Position numbers and translations under genes: made by a program. Shown in pieces: positions 9,991-17,690 of a stretch of 64,000 bases of DNA (position 1 is the first letter of the stretch; each line of letters begins with the position of its first letter). The notes beneath the pieces are model-generated. The model searched no databases. It was not told the DNA's origin and saw nothing but the letters and a program-made list of their open reading frames with translations. Source of the DNA: DATKJY01 sp964540105 (GTDB lineage Bacteria > Zixibacteria > MSB-5A5 > GN15 > FEB-12); NCBI GenBank assembly GCA_964540105.1, contig CAZILL010000003.1:308098-372097 (forward strand). The letters run 5' to 3'.

Positions 9991-10019
9991 TTGACAACAT
10001 GTCGGACAGGAATTAGGTT
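9991..10019 (+). promoter_or_regulatory. Possible sigma-70 promoter for citrate synthase
   Basis: A perfect TTGACA at 9991-9996 is followed after 17 bases by TAGGTT (10014-10019), a weak -10. It lies about 90 bases before the citrate synthase start in the only gap upstream of it. Confidence 0.35.
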
Positions 10020-10110
10020 TAATAGGAATGTGAATTGTTTCACATCGCAATTGAGATACACATGCTAATAGAGTAGATGTCCAAACGGAATGAACGGCAA
10101 GGAGAAAATC

Positions 10111-11391
10111 ATGGCCAAGACATTGAAGCAGAGGCTGGCCGAGCAAATACCAGGTTTGCGTGAGCAGCGCTCGGTTCTCATGAAGGAACACGGTGACAAG
10201 GTCATTTCACAAGTCACTGTATCACAAGCGATCGGTGGGATGCGTTCTGTCAAGGGGATGGTGTGCGATACATCAGTCGTGGAACCTGATACCGGTCTCG
10301 TGATCAGAGGCATTCCGATCAAGAATTTGACCGAGAAGCTCCCCGAGGAAATCTTCTGGCTCTTGGTCACAGGAGAAATGCCGACCGCCGACGAGCTCGC
10401 CGGTTTCCAGAAAGAGCTCAAGAAGTTCGGCAAGGTGCCGGAGTATGTCTGGAAGACTCTCAAGGCGATGCCCAAGACAGCCCATCCCATGGCCATGCTC
10501 GACACTGCCATTCTGGTCATGGAAAACGAATCTGCCTTCCGCAAACGCTATGACGAAGGGATGTCGAAGAACGAATATTGGGAGCCGACCCTTGAAGATT
10601 CGATGCGCATTATGGGCACCATCCATACTATTGCCGCTGGCATTTATCGCATCAAGTACAAAAAAGGACCGCTCATCAATCCTTCTCCGAAACTCGACTG
10701 GGGCGCCGACTATGCCCGCATGCTTGGTCTCCCGACCAAGAAGGGCGAAACCGCGGCCATGATGCGCCTCTACCTTGTGCTCCATTCGGATCATGAAGGG
10801 GGAAATGTGTCCGCCAATACTTGCCACACTGTCGGCTCGGCGCTGTCCGATCCTTTCTACGCCGTCTCGGCAGGACTCAACGGCTTGGCAGGTCCTCTGC
10901 ATGGCCTTGCCAATCAGGAATGCCTGGGCTGGATTTTGGAAACGGTCGAGAAATTCGGCGGTGTCCCTTCTGAGAAGCAGCTCGAAGACTATGCCTGGGA
11001 GACGCTGAAATCCGGAAAGGTTGTTCCCGGATACGGTCACGCTGTGCTTCGCATCACCGATCCGCGCTTCGATGCTTTCCGTGAATTCGGTCACAAGTAC
11101 ATGCAGAAAGATCCTGTCTTCCAGACCGTCGACCGAGTCTTCAATGTCGTGCCACGAGTCCTGCAGGAACATGGAAAGGCAAAAGACCCGTGGCCGAATG
11201 TCGACGCCGGCTCGGGCGCCATTCTCTATCATTACGGATTGACGGAGTTTGATTACTATACCGTCCTCTTCTCCGTGTCGCGTGCGATGGGGATGCTCTC
11301 GCAACTCGTTCTCAACCGCGCTCTGGGAACACCGATCACTCGACCGAAATCGGTCAGCACGGAGTGGCTACTAAAGACGGTTAAGAGCTGA
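10111..11391 (+). CDS. gltA: Citrate synthase, eukaryote/mitochondrial type
   Basis: Condenses acetyl-CoA and oxaloacetate to citrate, opening the TCA cycle. The start ATG at 10111 follows AAGGAG by 6 bases; an upstream in-frame ATG at 10090 has no ribosome site. The 426-residue protein carries the three catalytic residues in GPLHGLANQE (His), VVPGYGHAVLR (His) and WPNVDAGSGA (Asp). Motifs such as LHSDHEGGNVSA, NGLAGPLHGLANQE, YYTVLFSVSRAMG and RPKSVST match mitochondrial citrate synthases rather than the hexameric GltA of gammaproteobacteria. Similar eukaryote-like enzymes are known from Geobacteraceae. Transcription ends at a strong hairpin just downstream. Confidence 0.95.
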   Translation: MAKTLKQRLAEQIPGLREQRSVLMKEHGDKVISQVTVSQAIGGMRSVKGMVCDTSVVEPDTGLVIRGIPIKNLTEKLPEEIFWLLVTGEMPTADELAGFQKELKKFGKVPEYVWKTLKAMPKTAHPMAMLDTAILVMENESAFRKRYDEGMSKNEYWEPTLEDSMRIMGTIHTIAAGIYRIKYKKGPLINPSPKLDWGADYARMLGLPTKKGETAAMMRLYLVLHSDHEGGNVSANTCHTVGSALSDPFYAVSAGLNGLAGPLHGLANQECLGWILETVEKFGGVPSEKQLEDYAWETLKSGKVVPGYGHAVLRITDPRFDAFREFGHKYMQKDPVFQTVDRVFNVVPRVLQEHGKAKDPWPNVDAGSGAILYHYGLTEFDYYTVLFSVSRAMGMLSQLVLNRALGTPITRPKSVSTEWLLKTVKS

Positions 11392-11413
11392 ATAGTCTCT
11401 TGAATCGACTGAC

Positions 11414-11449
11414 AAAAGGCCGGGAGTCCGCACTCCTGGCCTTTTTTTT
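11414..11449 (+). terminator. Rho-independent terminator after citrate synthase
   Basis: AAAAGGCCGGGAGT (11414-11427) pairs with ACTCCTGGCCTTTT (11432-11445) around a 4-nt loop and runs into eight T residues. Confidence 0.92.
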
Positions 11450-11459
11450 CACTGGCGCC

Positions 11460-13478
11460 CTAGACCGAGGGGAGTGTGATCACGAATTCCGCGCCGCCGA
11501 GTTCGGCGCTGCGCCGGACAGATATCTGCCCCCCCATTTCCATTATGATTCTGTGAACCGCTGCAAGGCCAAGCCCCGTCCCCGCATTCTTGGTCGTGAA
11601 ATAAGGAGCGAATACCTTCTCGTGAAGCTCCTCAGGAATTCCCGGACCACTATCCTTCACAGAAATCATGACCTGACCGCCTGACTTTCTCGCGTCGATG
11701 GCGATACTTCCCGCTCCATTAGCAAGCGCCTCTTTCGCATTGTTGTAAAGATTGAGCATCACTTGTCGCCAACTATCGGGATTCCCCTCGACGCACAACC
11801 CTTCTGCCACAGACATTCTGAGCGTGATCCCAAGTCGCTTCGCTTCAGGCTTGATAAACGCCAGTAACTCTTCCGATTCGCGCTCGAGCCTAATGCGAGT
11901 CGAGCGCTTGCTATCGTCGCGCGCCAGGGTCAGGAAGCGGGTGATAATCTCATTGAGCCGCGCGATCTCGCCTCGTATCTTCTCCGTAAAGGCGACGTAC
12001 TCTTCGCGATTCTCCACAGGAGAGAACTCCACTGCAAGCCGCTGAGTCGCGATCGCGATGGTATTGAGCGGATTGCGAATCTCATGAGCAACTCCTGCCG
12101 CAAGATTCCCCAGCTCGGACAAGCGCTCGCGTCTACTCCCCTCCTGCTCGTATTTCCTGAGTCGTGTAACGTCATACACTACCATCACAACTTCCGCTCG
12201 TCCAGTCTCCTTGAGCTTGAGTTTCGAGCGCGCCACCAGAAGAGTCTTCTGTTCATCCGTGGTTCCGATCGAGACTTCGAGTTCGTCAGACTCGGCTGGC
12301 GCTTCCAAAAACTGTTCGAGGCCAAGCGTTCGCAACGATGGAATTCTCAACCACTCCTGGCCGGGAGTAATGCTCACGCCAAGTGCCTTCGCAAAGGCGG
12401 CGTTGACCATGCGGACACATCCCGATTCATCAACCACAGTCACTCCGACTCGCATCTGATCAAAGATTCTGTCCGTCACCGACTTCATTGTGCTGAATTC
12501 CCGACTGATCTCCTGTCGCTTACGCCAACTATTCACGTATAGAATGACAACAGTGATGAGTACAAACAGCACCGCCGACAAGAGGATCATCTGCTGATCG
12601 AAACCACGCGAGACCGCATTGTAGCCGTTCAGCGAGAGTCCGACCCGAAAGACGCCCAGAGGATATCTCTTGGTCGTGAACGGTCGTACCATCTCAAGCA
12701 CGTTCTGTCCCTGAAAATTCTGAACTCGGCTGACTATCGTATCGCCGTCAAGCGCCTGTCTGAGAAACGGATCGGACTCAATGGCCAGCAAATCTCCCGG
12801 TTCCCGTGACGCAAATACAATCCCTTTCGTCGATTGGTAGATGATGTATTCAACGCCTTCTTCGCGCGCCATTTTCTGCGCGAGATATCCGATTCCTGTT
12901 TGGTTGAGAGCATCGTGGTAGGTTCGAACATCGGCCTCAAGTACCACTACTCTGTCCAGCTGGTTGGTTACCTCCACATAATAGCTGCGATCGGCGTTGT
13001 CCGGATCAGTCAGCAGGAGCGAACGAGAAACGGGGTTCGCGATCAGCTTCTTGACTTCAGAGTCGACAAACTCTGGAAGCGCCAGCCGGTCACCCTGGAA
13101 TGTTCCTGAAGCTATGATATTTGAATCGACCGCATACATGTAGATTGCGTCGAGATCATGCGACTGTGCGAAGGCGACCAGTCCAGAGCTGGTCAGGCGT
13201 CGCGGATCAGTTTCAAGAAGTGTTGCCACCAGATCACGGTATCGACGTTGGAGAATACGTTCATAGTATCCCTCGGCCGCGATGGCGTTCTCAGATGCCT
13301 GCGCGAGCGCCTCGGTGAATGACGTCCCCTGAAGGACCATCAACTTGAAACTGTCGGAGCGGCTCTCCCGGATTCCTACCCACGTAATCGCGAAGACCGC
13401 GACCGCCACAACGATTATGACGGCGATGAGATAGCGGTGATCAAAGCGAGCTTCTCCGGCTTGTGATGCAGATTGCAT
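11460..13478 (-). CDS. Membrane sensor histidine kinase with extracytoplasmic sensor and PAS domain
   Basis: A 672-residue kinase. Residues about 17-37 form the first membrane helix, about 38-285 a periplasmic Cache-like sensor region, about 288-312 the second helix; then a PAS domain (FDQMRVGVTVVDESG), the dimerisation/phosphoacceptor box AAGVAHEIRNPLNT, and an HATPase with N box NLYNNAKEAL, G1 DSGPGIP and G2 GTGLGLAAV. The layout is that of NtrB/ZraS-like kinases, which usually drive sigma-54 activators. It is the second gene after another kinase, 43 bases apart. No response regulator lies next to it. The signal is unknown. Confidence 0.93.
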   Translation of the reverse strand: MQSASQAGEARFDHRYLIAVIIVVAVAVFAITWVGIRESRSDSFKLMVLQGTSFTEALAQASENAIAAEGYYERILQRRYRDLVATLLETDPRRLTSSGLVAFAQSHDLDAIYMYAVDSNIIASGTFQGDRLALPEFVDSEVKKLIANPVSRSLLLTDPDNADRSYYVEVTNQLDRVVVLEADVRTYHDALNQTGIGYLAQKMAREEGVEYIIYQSTKGIVFASREPGDLLAIESDPFLRQALDGDTIVSRVQNFQGQNVLEMVRPFTTKRYPLGVFRVGLSLNGYNAVSRGFDQQMILLSAVLFVLITVVILYVNSWRKRQEISREFSTMKSVTDRIFDQMRVGVTVVDESGCVRMVNAAFAKALGVSITPGQEWLRIPSLRTLGLEQFLEAPAESDELEVSIGTTDEQKTLLVARSKLKLKETGRAEVVMVVYDVTRLRKYEQEGSRRERLSELGNLAAGVAHEIRNPLNTIAIATQRLAVEFSPVENREEYVAFTEKIRGEIARLNEIITRFLTLARDDSKRSTRIRLERESEELLAFIKPEAKRLGITLRMSVAEGLCVEGNPDSWRQVMLNLYNNAKEALANGAGSIAIDARKSGGQVMISVKDSGPGIPEELHEKVFAPYFTTKNAGTGLGLAAVHRIIMEMGGQISVRRSAELGGAEFVITLPSV

Positions 13479-13521
13479 AGCACAGAAACTATCGGAGCGC
13501 TCTTAGCGAGGCAAGAAAAAG

Positions 13522-15474
13522 TTAGATGATCGAAGAAGCCGAGACTTGAGACGAACGGGCTTCGGCGCTTGATTTCTCAGGCTGTTTCACTGGGAGTTCA
13601 GCTGTGAACCGTGCCCCATCGCGATATTCATAGCGAATTCCGCCCTGATGTGCTTCGACAATTCGGCGACACGTGATCAGCCCGATCCCATGTCCTCTTC
13701 GTTTAGTAGTAAAGCGCTTCTCGAAAAGAAGCGATTCCTTCTCCTTCGTCACACCGGGACCGTTGTCGCTGACGACAATCACGGCCCAGTCGCCCTCTTC
13801 TTTGACAGTGCGTACGGTGGCTATCTCGACGAGGCGCTCCCCCTCGATCTCTGCGACCGCATCAGCGGCGTTGTTGACCAGATTCACAAGCAACTGCTGA
13901 ATCTGCCCGGCGTCATGCTCGACCAAAGGCAGATCGCTCGAAAGTCGAGTCTCAATCCTCACCTGGTCGAACTTGTTTTGAGGCTTCAGGAACGCAACAA
14001 CATTCTGCACAACCTGGTTCAGGTCATTTGGGTCGAGCTTGATCACATCGTGATTGCAGTCCATCAGCCCGTCCGTAAACTTGGCGATCTTGTCGACCGT
14101 GCCGCGCATCAGCTCCAGCTTGTGCTTGAGTTTCTCCGGATCCCCTTTGCGGAGTATAATCGGCAGCAATTCAAGATTGCCTGAGAGTACGGCCAGGTAG
14201 TTGTTGATCTCGTGCGCGATATCGCCGGCCATCTCACCTCGCGTGTAGTAGCGATCGAGACGAATCATCATGTCCTGAAAACTCCTGCTTTCGGAGATGT
14301 CGCGAACAAGGTACAGGTGCCCCCATATCACCCCATTGTCCCGACAGACAATGCGTACCATCACGAAGATAGGAAACGACGATTGATCACGATTGACGCC
14401 AATCGCCTCGAATTCCTTTTCAACGGCTTGTGTTCCTTCACCGGCTGTGCTCTGCAGGTTGGCCGTCAGGGAGAAAAGAGTAGTGATCGGCTTACCGACA
14501 ATTTCTGCGCGATCATACCCGAAGGTGCGCGAGGCCTCACGGTTGAAGATCACGATGTGCCCTTCCGGTGAGGTGACGATGATACTCTCCGGCGAACTGT
14601 CGATCAACGTCCGTAGGAATCGCTCCGTATCGCCGAGCGATTCATTCACTTTTGCCAATCTCCGATTCGAGGCTTCCAGACTCTGCCGCCCTTCCCATAA
14701 CCGAGCTGACATTCTGTTGAAGGAGTTGCTCAGCGAGACTAACTCTTTGTCCCCGTTCGTCTCCACCATACTGTACAATTCTCCGGCCGCAGTCTTGTCG
14801 AGGCCGTGTATCAATCGAGTGAGAGGTTGCTCAAAGCGACGCCTTACGAAATTGACCATGAGAAGGGAAAGTAGAAGCGACGCCAGGAAGAGAACGAATA
14901 CCGCGTACATCATATCGGATCTCTTCGACATGACCCGGTCGCGATTTACCAGTGCAGCCATGGCGACCGGTTCCGACGCATTCTCCCCAAGTCGAAAGTA
15001 CCATAATGTCGTGTTGTGATTGAAGATCGTCGAAAGGAGGAATCCCGGCTTCTCCTGAAGCAGGACTCTCAGCAGCTCATGATCGACGGCAGACGAAAGG
15101 TCTGGAGGAAGTTCGTGCGACTCGATCTCCGGTTTAGAATGAGTTCTGGCCACCTTGCATCTGACGAGGGAATCACCCTTCCTGACGTAGAGAACTGCGG
15201 ATAGGACGCTCTGATCCTCGCCGAAAGTTCGGTTGGCCGTCATTGAGCCATTGTCGTCGTGCCGCTTCCAGTCCCCGATGAGCTGACGGGCGGACAGGTC
15301 AAGCGACTGTCGTACACCTGTGAAATCCGGGTCGAGGGACGTATCTTTCAGCGGATAGAAGAGAATGAGAGCAAGCGCCGCGAAGACAAACAGGCACTGG
15401 ACAATGATCAGGACGCGAAGCCTCATCAGAAAGCTCTGCGAACGAAACCAAGCTGCAAGCAATGACCAATTCAT
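13522..15474 (-). CDS. Membrane sensor histidine kinase with HAMP and PAS domains
   Basis: A 650-residue kinase with helices near residues 18-40 and 190-212, a periplasmic sensor region between them, a HAMP linker (RRRFEQPLTRLIHGLD), a coiled segment, a PAS domain (LIDSSPESIIVTSPEGHIV) and a kinase core. The phosphoacceptor box is GDIAHEINNYLAVLSG, in which Asn replaces the usual Arg-Asn-Pro; the HATPase has NLVNNAADAV, DNGPGV and GHGIGL. AGGGA lies before the ATG. First of two kinase genes in one likely transcript, preceded by a structured leader. No cognate regulator is nearby. Confidence 0.92.
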   Translation of the reverse strand: MNWSLLAAWFRSQSFLMRLRVLIIVQCLFVFAALALILFYPLKDTSLDPDFTGVRQSLDLSARQLIGDWKRHDDNGSMTANRTFGEDQSVLSAVLYVRKGDSLVRCKVARTHSKPEIESHELPPDLSSAVDHELLRVLLQEKPGFLLSTIFNHNTTLWYFRLGENASEPVAMAALVNRDRVMSKRSDMMYAVFVLFLASLLLSLLMVNFVRRRFEQPLTRLIHGLDKTAAGELYSMVETNGDKELVSLSNSFNRMSARLWEGRQSLEASNRRLAKVNESLGDTERFLRTLIDSSPESIIVTSPEGHIVIFNREASRTFGYDRAEIVGKPITTLFSLTANLQSTAGEGTQAVEKEFEAIGVNRDQSSFPIFVMVRIVCRDNGVIWGHLYLVRDISESRSFQDMMIRLDRYYTRGEMAGDIAHEINNYLAVLSGNLELLPIILRKGDPEKLKHKLELMRGTVDKIAKFTDGLMDCNHDVIKLDPNDLNQVVQNVVAFLKPQNKFDQVRIETRLSSDLPLVEHDAGQIQQLLVNLVNNAADAVAEIEGERLVEIATVRTVKEEGDWAVIVVSDNGPGVTKEKESLLFEKRFTTKRRGHGIGLITCRRIVEAHQGGIRYEYRDGARFTAELPVKQPEKSSAEARSSQVSASSII

Positions 15475-15567
15475 GACCGTTCCCTATCGTTGAGATTATC
15501 GACATTTTACGGGGAACAGTGAGCCTCTCGCAGGGGAATTCGGATCGATGATTAAACAATTCAAGAA

Positions 15568-15635
15568 GGGAGTGGTGGAGGGGGGATGCCCGACTCTAAC
15601 GTCAGGTGGCTAGCGAACCAGCGCACACCACTCCC
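15568..15635 (-). promoter_or_regulatory. Structured leader: 10-bp inverted repeat upstream of the kinase pair
   Basis: GGGAGTGGTG (15568-15577) and CACCACTCCC (15626-15635) are a perfect inverted repeat, so the minus-strand leader RNA can form a long stem that encloses a smaller TGG/CCA hairpin. After the stem the RNA reads TTCTTGAATTGTTT, then about 90 nt to the kinase ATG. It could act as an attenuator or protein-binding site. No known riboswitch consensus is recognised. Confidence 0.45.
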
Positions 15636-15686
15636 TAAACCTGGTAAACAATGCCATCGGCGTCGGGCCCATAGCATTCTGCAAGA

Positions 15687-15714
15687 AACATAGCACATTT
15701 CTGCAATCACGCAA
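15687..15714 (-). promoter_or_regulatory. Possible promoter for the tandem kinase genes
   Basis: On the minus strand TTGCGT (15714-15709), 16 bases, then TATGTT (15692-15687). It lies about 50 bases upstream of the leader inverted repeat. Match is moderate. Confidence 0.35.
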
Positions 15715-15818
15715 GAACAAACCGCCTTGCACGTTCGAGCGAAACGCCGGAATAGCACGGCCGACGCTCAAAGGCTCATGCAGACAGATGAAGCAGGGCT
15801 GGCCAGGGTTACCCCATA

Positions 15819-15854
15819 AGTGAGAAGCCGGCATCTGGCGATACCGGCTTCACT
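15819..15854 (-). terminator. Possible hairpin terminator after the lipoprotein gene
   Basis: AGTGAGAAGCCGG (15819-15831) and CCGGCTTCACT (15844-15854) can pair with one bulged base. It begins about 20 bases beyond the lipoprotein stop but lacks a T-run on the minus strand. Confidence 0.4.
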
Positions 15855-15875
15855 GAGACCTTACGTATTCTGCGT

Positions 15876-17474
15876 TTAGCGGCGGACCAGCGCCACGTTT
15901 ACCTGGGGGAATCCGATTAGTGAACCCTTAACATGCGAGGTCTTGTTGTCCATCGGAAACTGGATCGATCTGGTCGCGAGATCTTTCGGCAAGGCGCCAA
16001 TTGCCCCAAGAGCCTGAACTTTCGATGACGGCACCGGGCACATCATCATGATCAACGGAAAATTCGTCGTGGCTGATTCGTAGTTTTCCGGCTCAAGCGT
16101 GATGAACACTGTTCCCTCGTTTCCTGACGCCTTAGGCATGAATTGGACAGAATCCAACCCGAAGTCATTGCGGAGCAACCCTCCGTCAAGGAAATCACCG
16201 CCCGGGTACGGCGGACTTACGGAATACAACGACCGATCTGGCTTAGAAAACCCATAGCGATTTCCGTCATCATCCTCTGCTCCAACGTTGTAGAACGTCC
16301 CTGTCGAGAAGAGGCCGCCGTAGTCGCCGGGGATGAAATTATAGATCGAGCCTGCGCTGTCCGATTTGTATTTCCACGCCGGTGGGGTAAACGCCCCGAC
16401 CGCTGATCGAGGGATATACGGGGATACAACCCAACCCTTGTACCGCCAGCCGGTAGGACGATTCCCCGGATCGGAGGAACCGTACTTGGGAAATCCAAAA
16501 TTGTCCTGAGTAAATATATCCAACGTGATACGGTTTGAATCGACGACGTTAGTGTAACGCCAATTCTTGAACTTGAACTTCCTCGGGAACTTGATCGAGT
16601 CCTTTCCTGGCAGCAGGCTGCCGGCTGAGTCGATTTTGTATACCGCGTCATATCTCATGGCAATCTGCCAAATCGTGTCCCGCGACCACGAAGAATCCTC
16701 GAAGATCGGGGTAACGTCGTGAAGGAAAAGAGTATCTTTTCCAAAGACCCTCGCAATAGTGTCCAGACGTTCATTGCTAATAGCGTCAATGTAGGCGTTC
16801 GGTTGAGAACGTGATGTCGTGTCTATCTTGTCTGGGTCGTGGAGATCATCGGGTATGAACGTATCGTTAATCCAGGTTCTGGCTGGACGATACGACGAAA
16901 ACCACACTCCCTTTCCGACGTTTTCCAGCCTGCTTCGGCCGGATACCGCCTGGAAATTGACGCGGGCAGCAGCAGTCCAGAGTGAGTCGCTCATCGGAAA
17001 TACCAGTTCAATCGGGTTGTCATTCGGATCGCCGACACGATCAATCAACATTACCGGCCCACGCGCTGATTCATTGAACTTGTTTATCGTCACGAAGACA
17101 AAAGGGTACTTCCAAATCCGAGCTGTGCCGAGAAGCGAGTACCGAAGCAGATCGTCGTTGAGAACAAACTCATTTGAGCGCTCATGCGCGCGGTCCGGTA
17201 TTCTCATTGTCTCATCGTAAAACTTCACCGAATCATAGTTGTAGAAAAATTTCCCCAGTGATACAGCGCCAGAGGCGCTTGCAGTATCGCCGGCCCACAA
17301 CTCGTAGATCATGCCTTTGGGAGTAGTCGGGAGGCGCTCTACACTCAGATTCAAGACCGTAGATGTGATCGAAGTAGGTACGTCAACAGACTGAGAACAC
17401 CCTGCCAGCCAAACGCCAACTCCGACACTTAGAGTTAAGGCCATGATTGACAAATAGTTGCGTCGCTTCGACAT
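15876..17474 (-). CDS. Lipoprotein of unknown function
   Basis: A 532-residue protein exported and lipidated at the Cys of the lipobox WLAGCSQ (about residue 27). The ATG at 17474 is chosen because AGGAGG lies about 8 bases upstream and a signal peptide follows at once; the open frame extends 29 codons further without such features. After the lipobox comes a short beta segment with MIYELWAGDTASASG, which resembles the K/YELW motif of RskA-type anti-sigma C-terminal domains, then long Tyr/Trp/Asp-rich stretches I cannot assign. The gene stands alone, between the kinase leader and a divergent TPR gene. Function unknown. Confidence 0.8.
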   Translation of the reverse strand: MSKRRNYLSIMALTLSVGVGVWLAGCSQSVDVPTSITSTVLNLSVERLPTTPKGMIYELWAGDTASASGAVSLGKFFYNYDSVKFYDETMRIPDRAHERSNEFVLNDDLLRYSLLGTARIWKYPFVFVTINKFNESARGPVMLIDRVGDPNDNPIELVFPMSDSLWTAAARVNFQAVSGRSRLENVGKGVWFSSYRPARTWINDTFIPDDLHDPDKIDTTSRSQPNAYIDAISNERLDTIARVFGKDTLFLHDVTPIFEDSSWSRDTIWQIAMRYDAVYKIDSAGSLLPGKDSIKFPRKFKFKNWRYTNVVDSNRITLDIFTQDNFGFPKYGSSDPGNRPTGWRYKGWVVSPYIPRSAVGAFTPPAWKYKSDSAGSIYNFIPGDYGGLFSTGTFYNVGAEDDDGNRYGFSKPDRSLYSVSPPYPGGDFLDGGLLRNDFGLDSVQFMPKASGNEGTVFITLEPENYESATTNFPLIMMMCPVPSSKVQALGAIGALPKDLATRSIQFPMDNKTSHVKGSLIGFPQVNVALVRR

Positions 17475-17690
17475 GTATCGCTTCCTCCTCCGGAGCAACC
17501 GGAATCTAATCTCTTTCTCTTCCCAACAACAGGCGATGATAATAACACCGGCACCCGGCAAGTGTCAAGCGCTTATTTAGGAAAGAGTTGACTCAGTCCT
17601 ATGACGAAGACTCCCCTTGGACCATTTAAGAAAATTCGCTGCCGGTCGACAATTATCGTAAACAGCTCAAGAATCTCGGAGAAGGTAGCT

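Noticed and set aside
10273..11304. 343-codon open frame antisense to citrate synthase
   Set aside because: Shadow of a confidently assigned gene; no ribosome site and His/Arg-rich composition typical of antisense frames.
15561..15834. Two overlapping minus-strand frames in the gap before the kinase genes
   Set aside because: They cover the leader hairpin and promoter candidate, lack ribosome sites and have no domain-like pattern.
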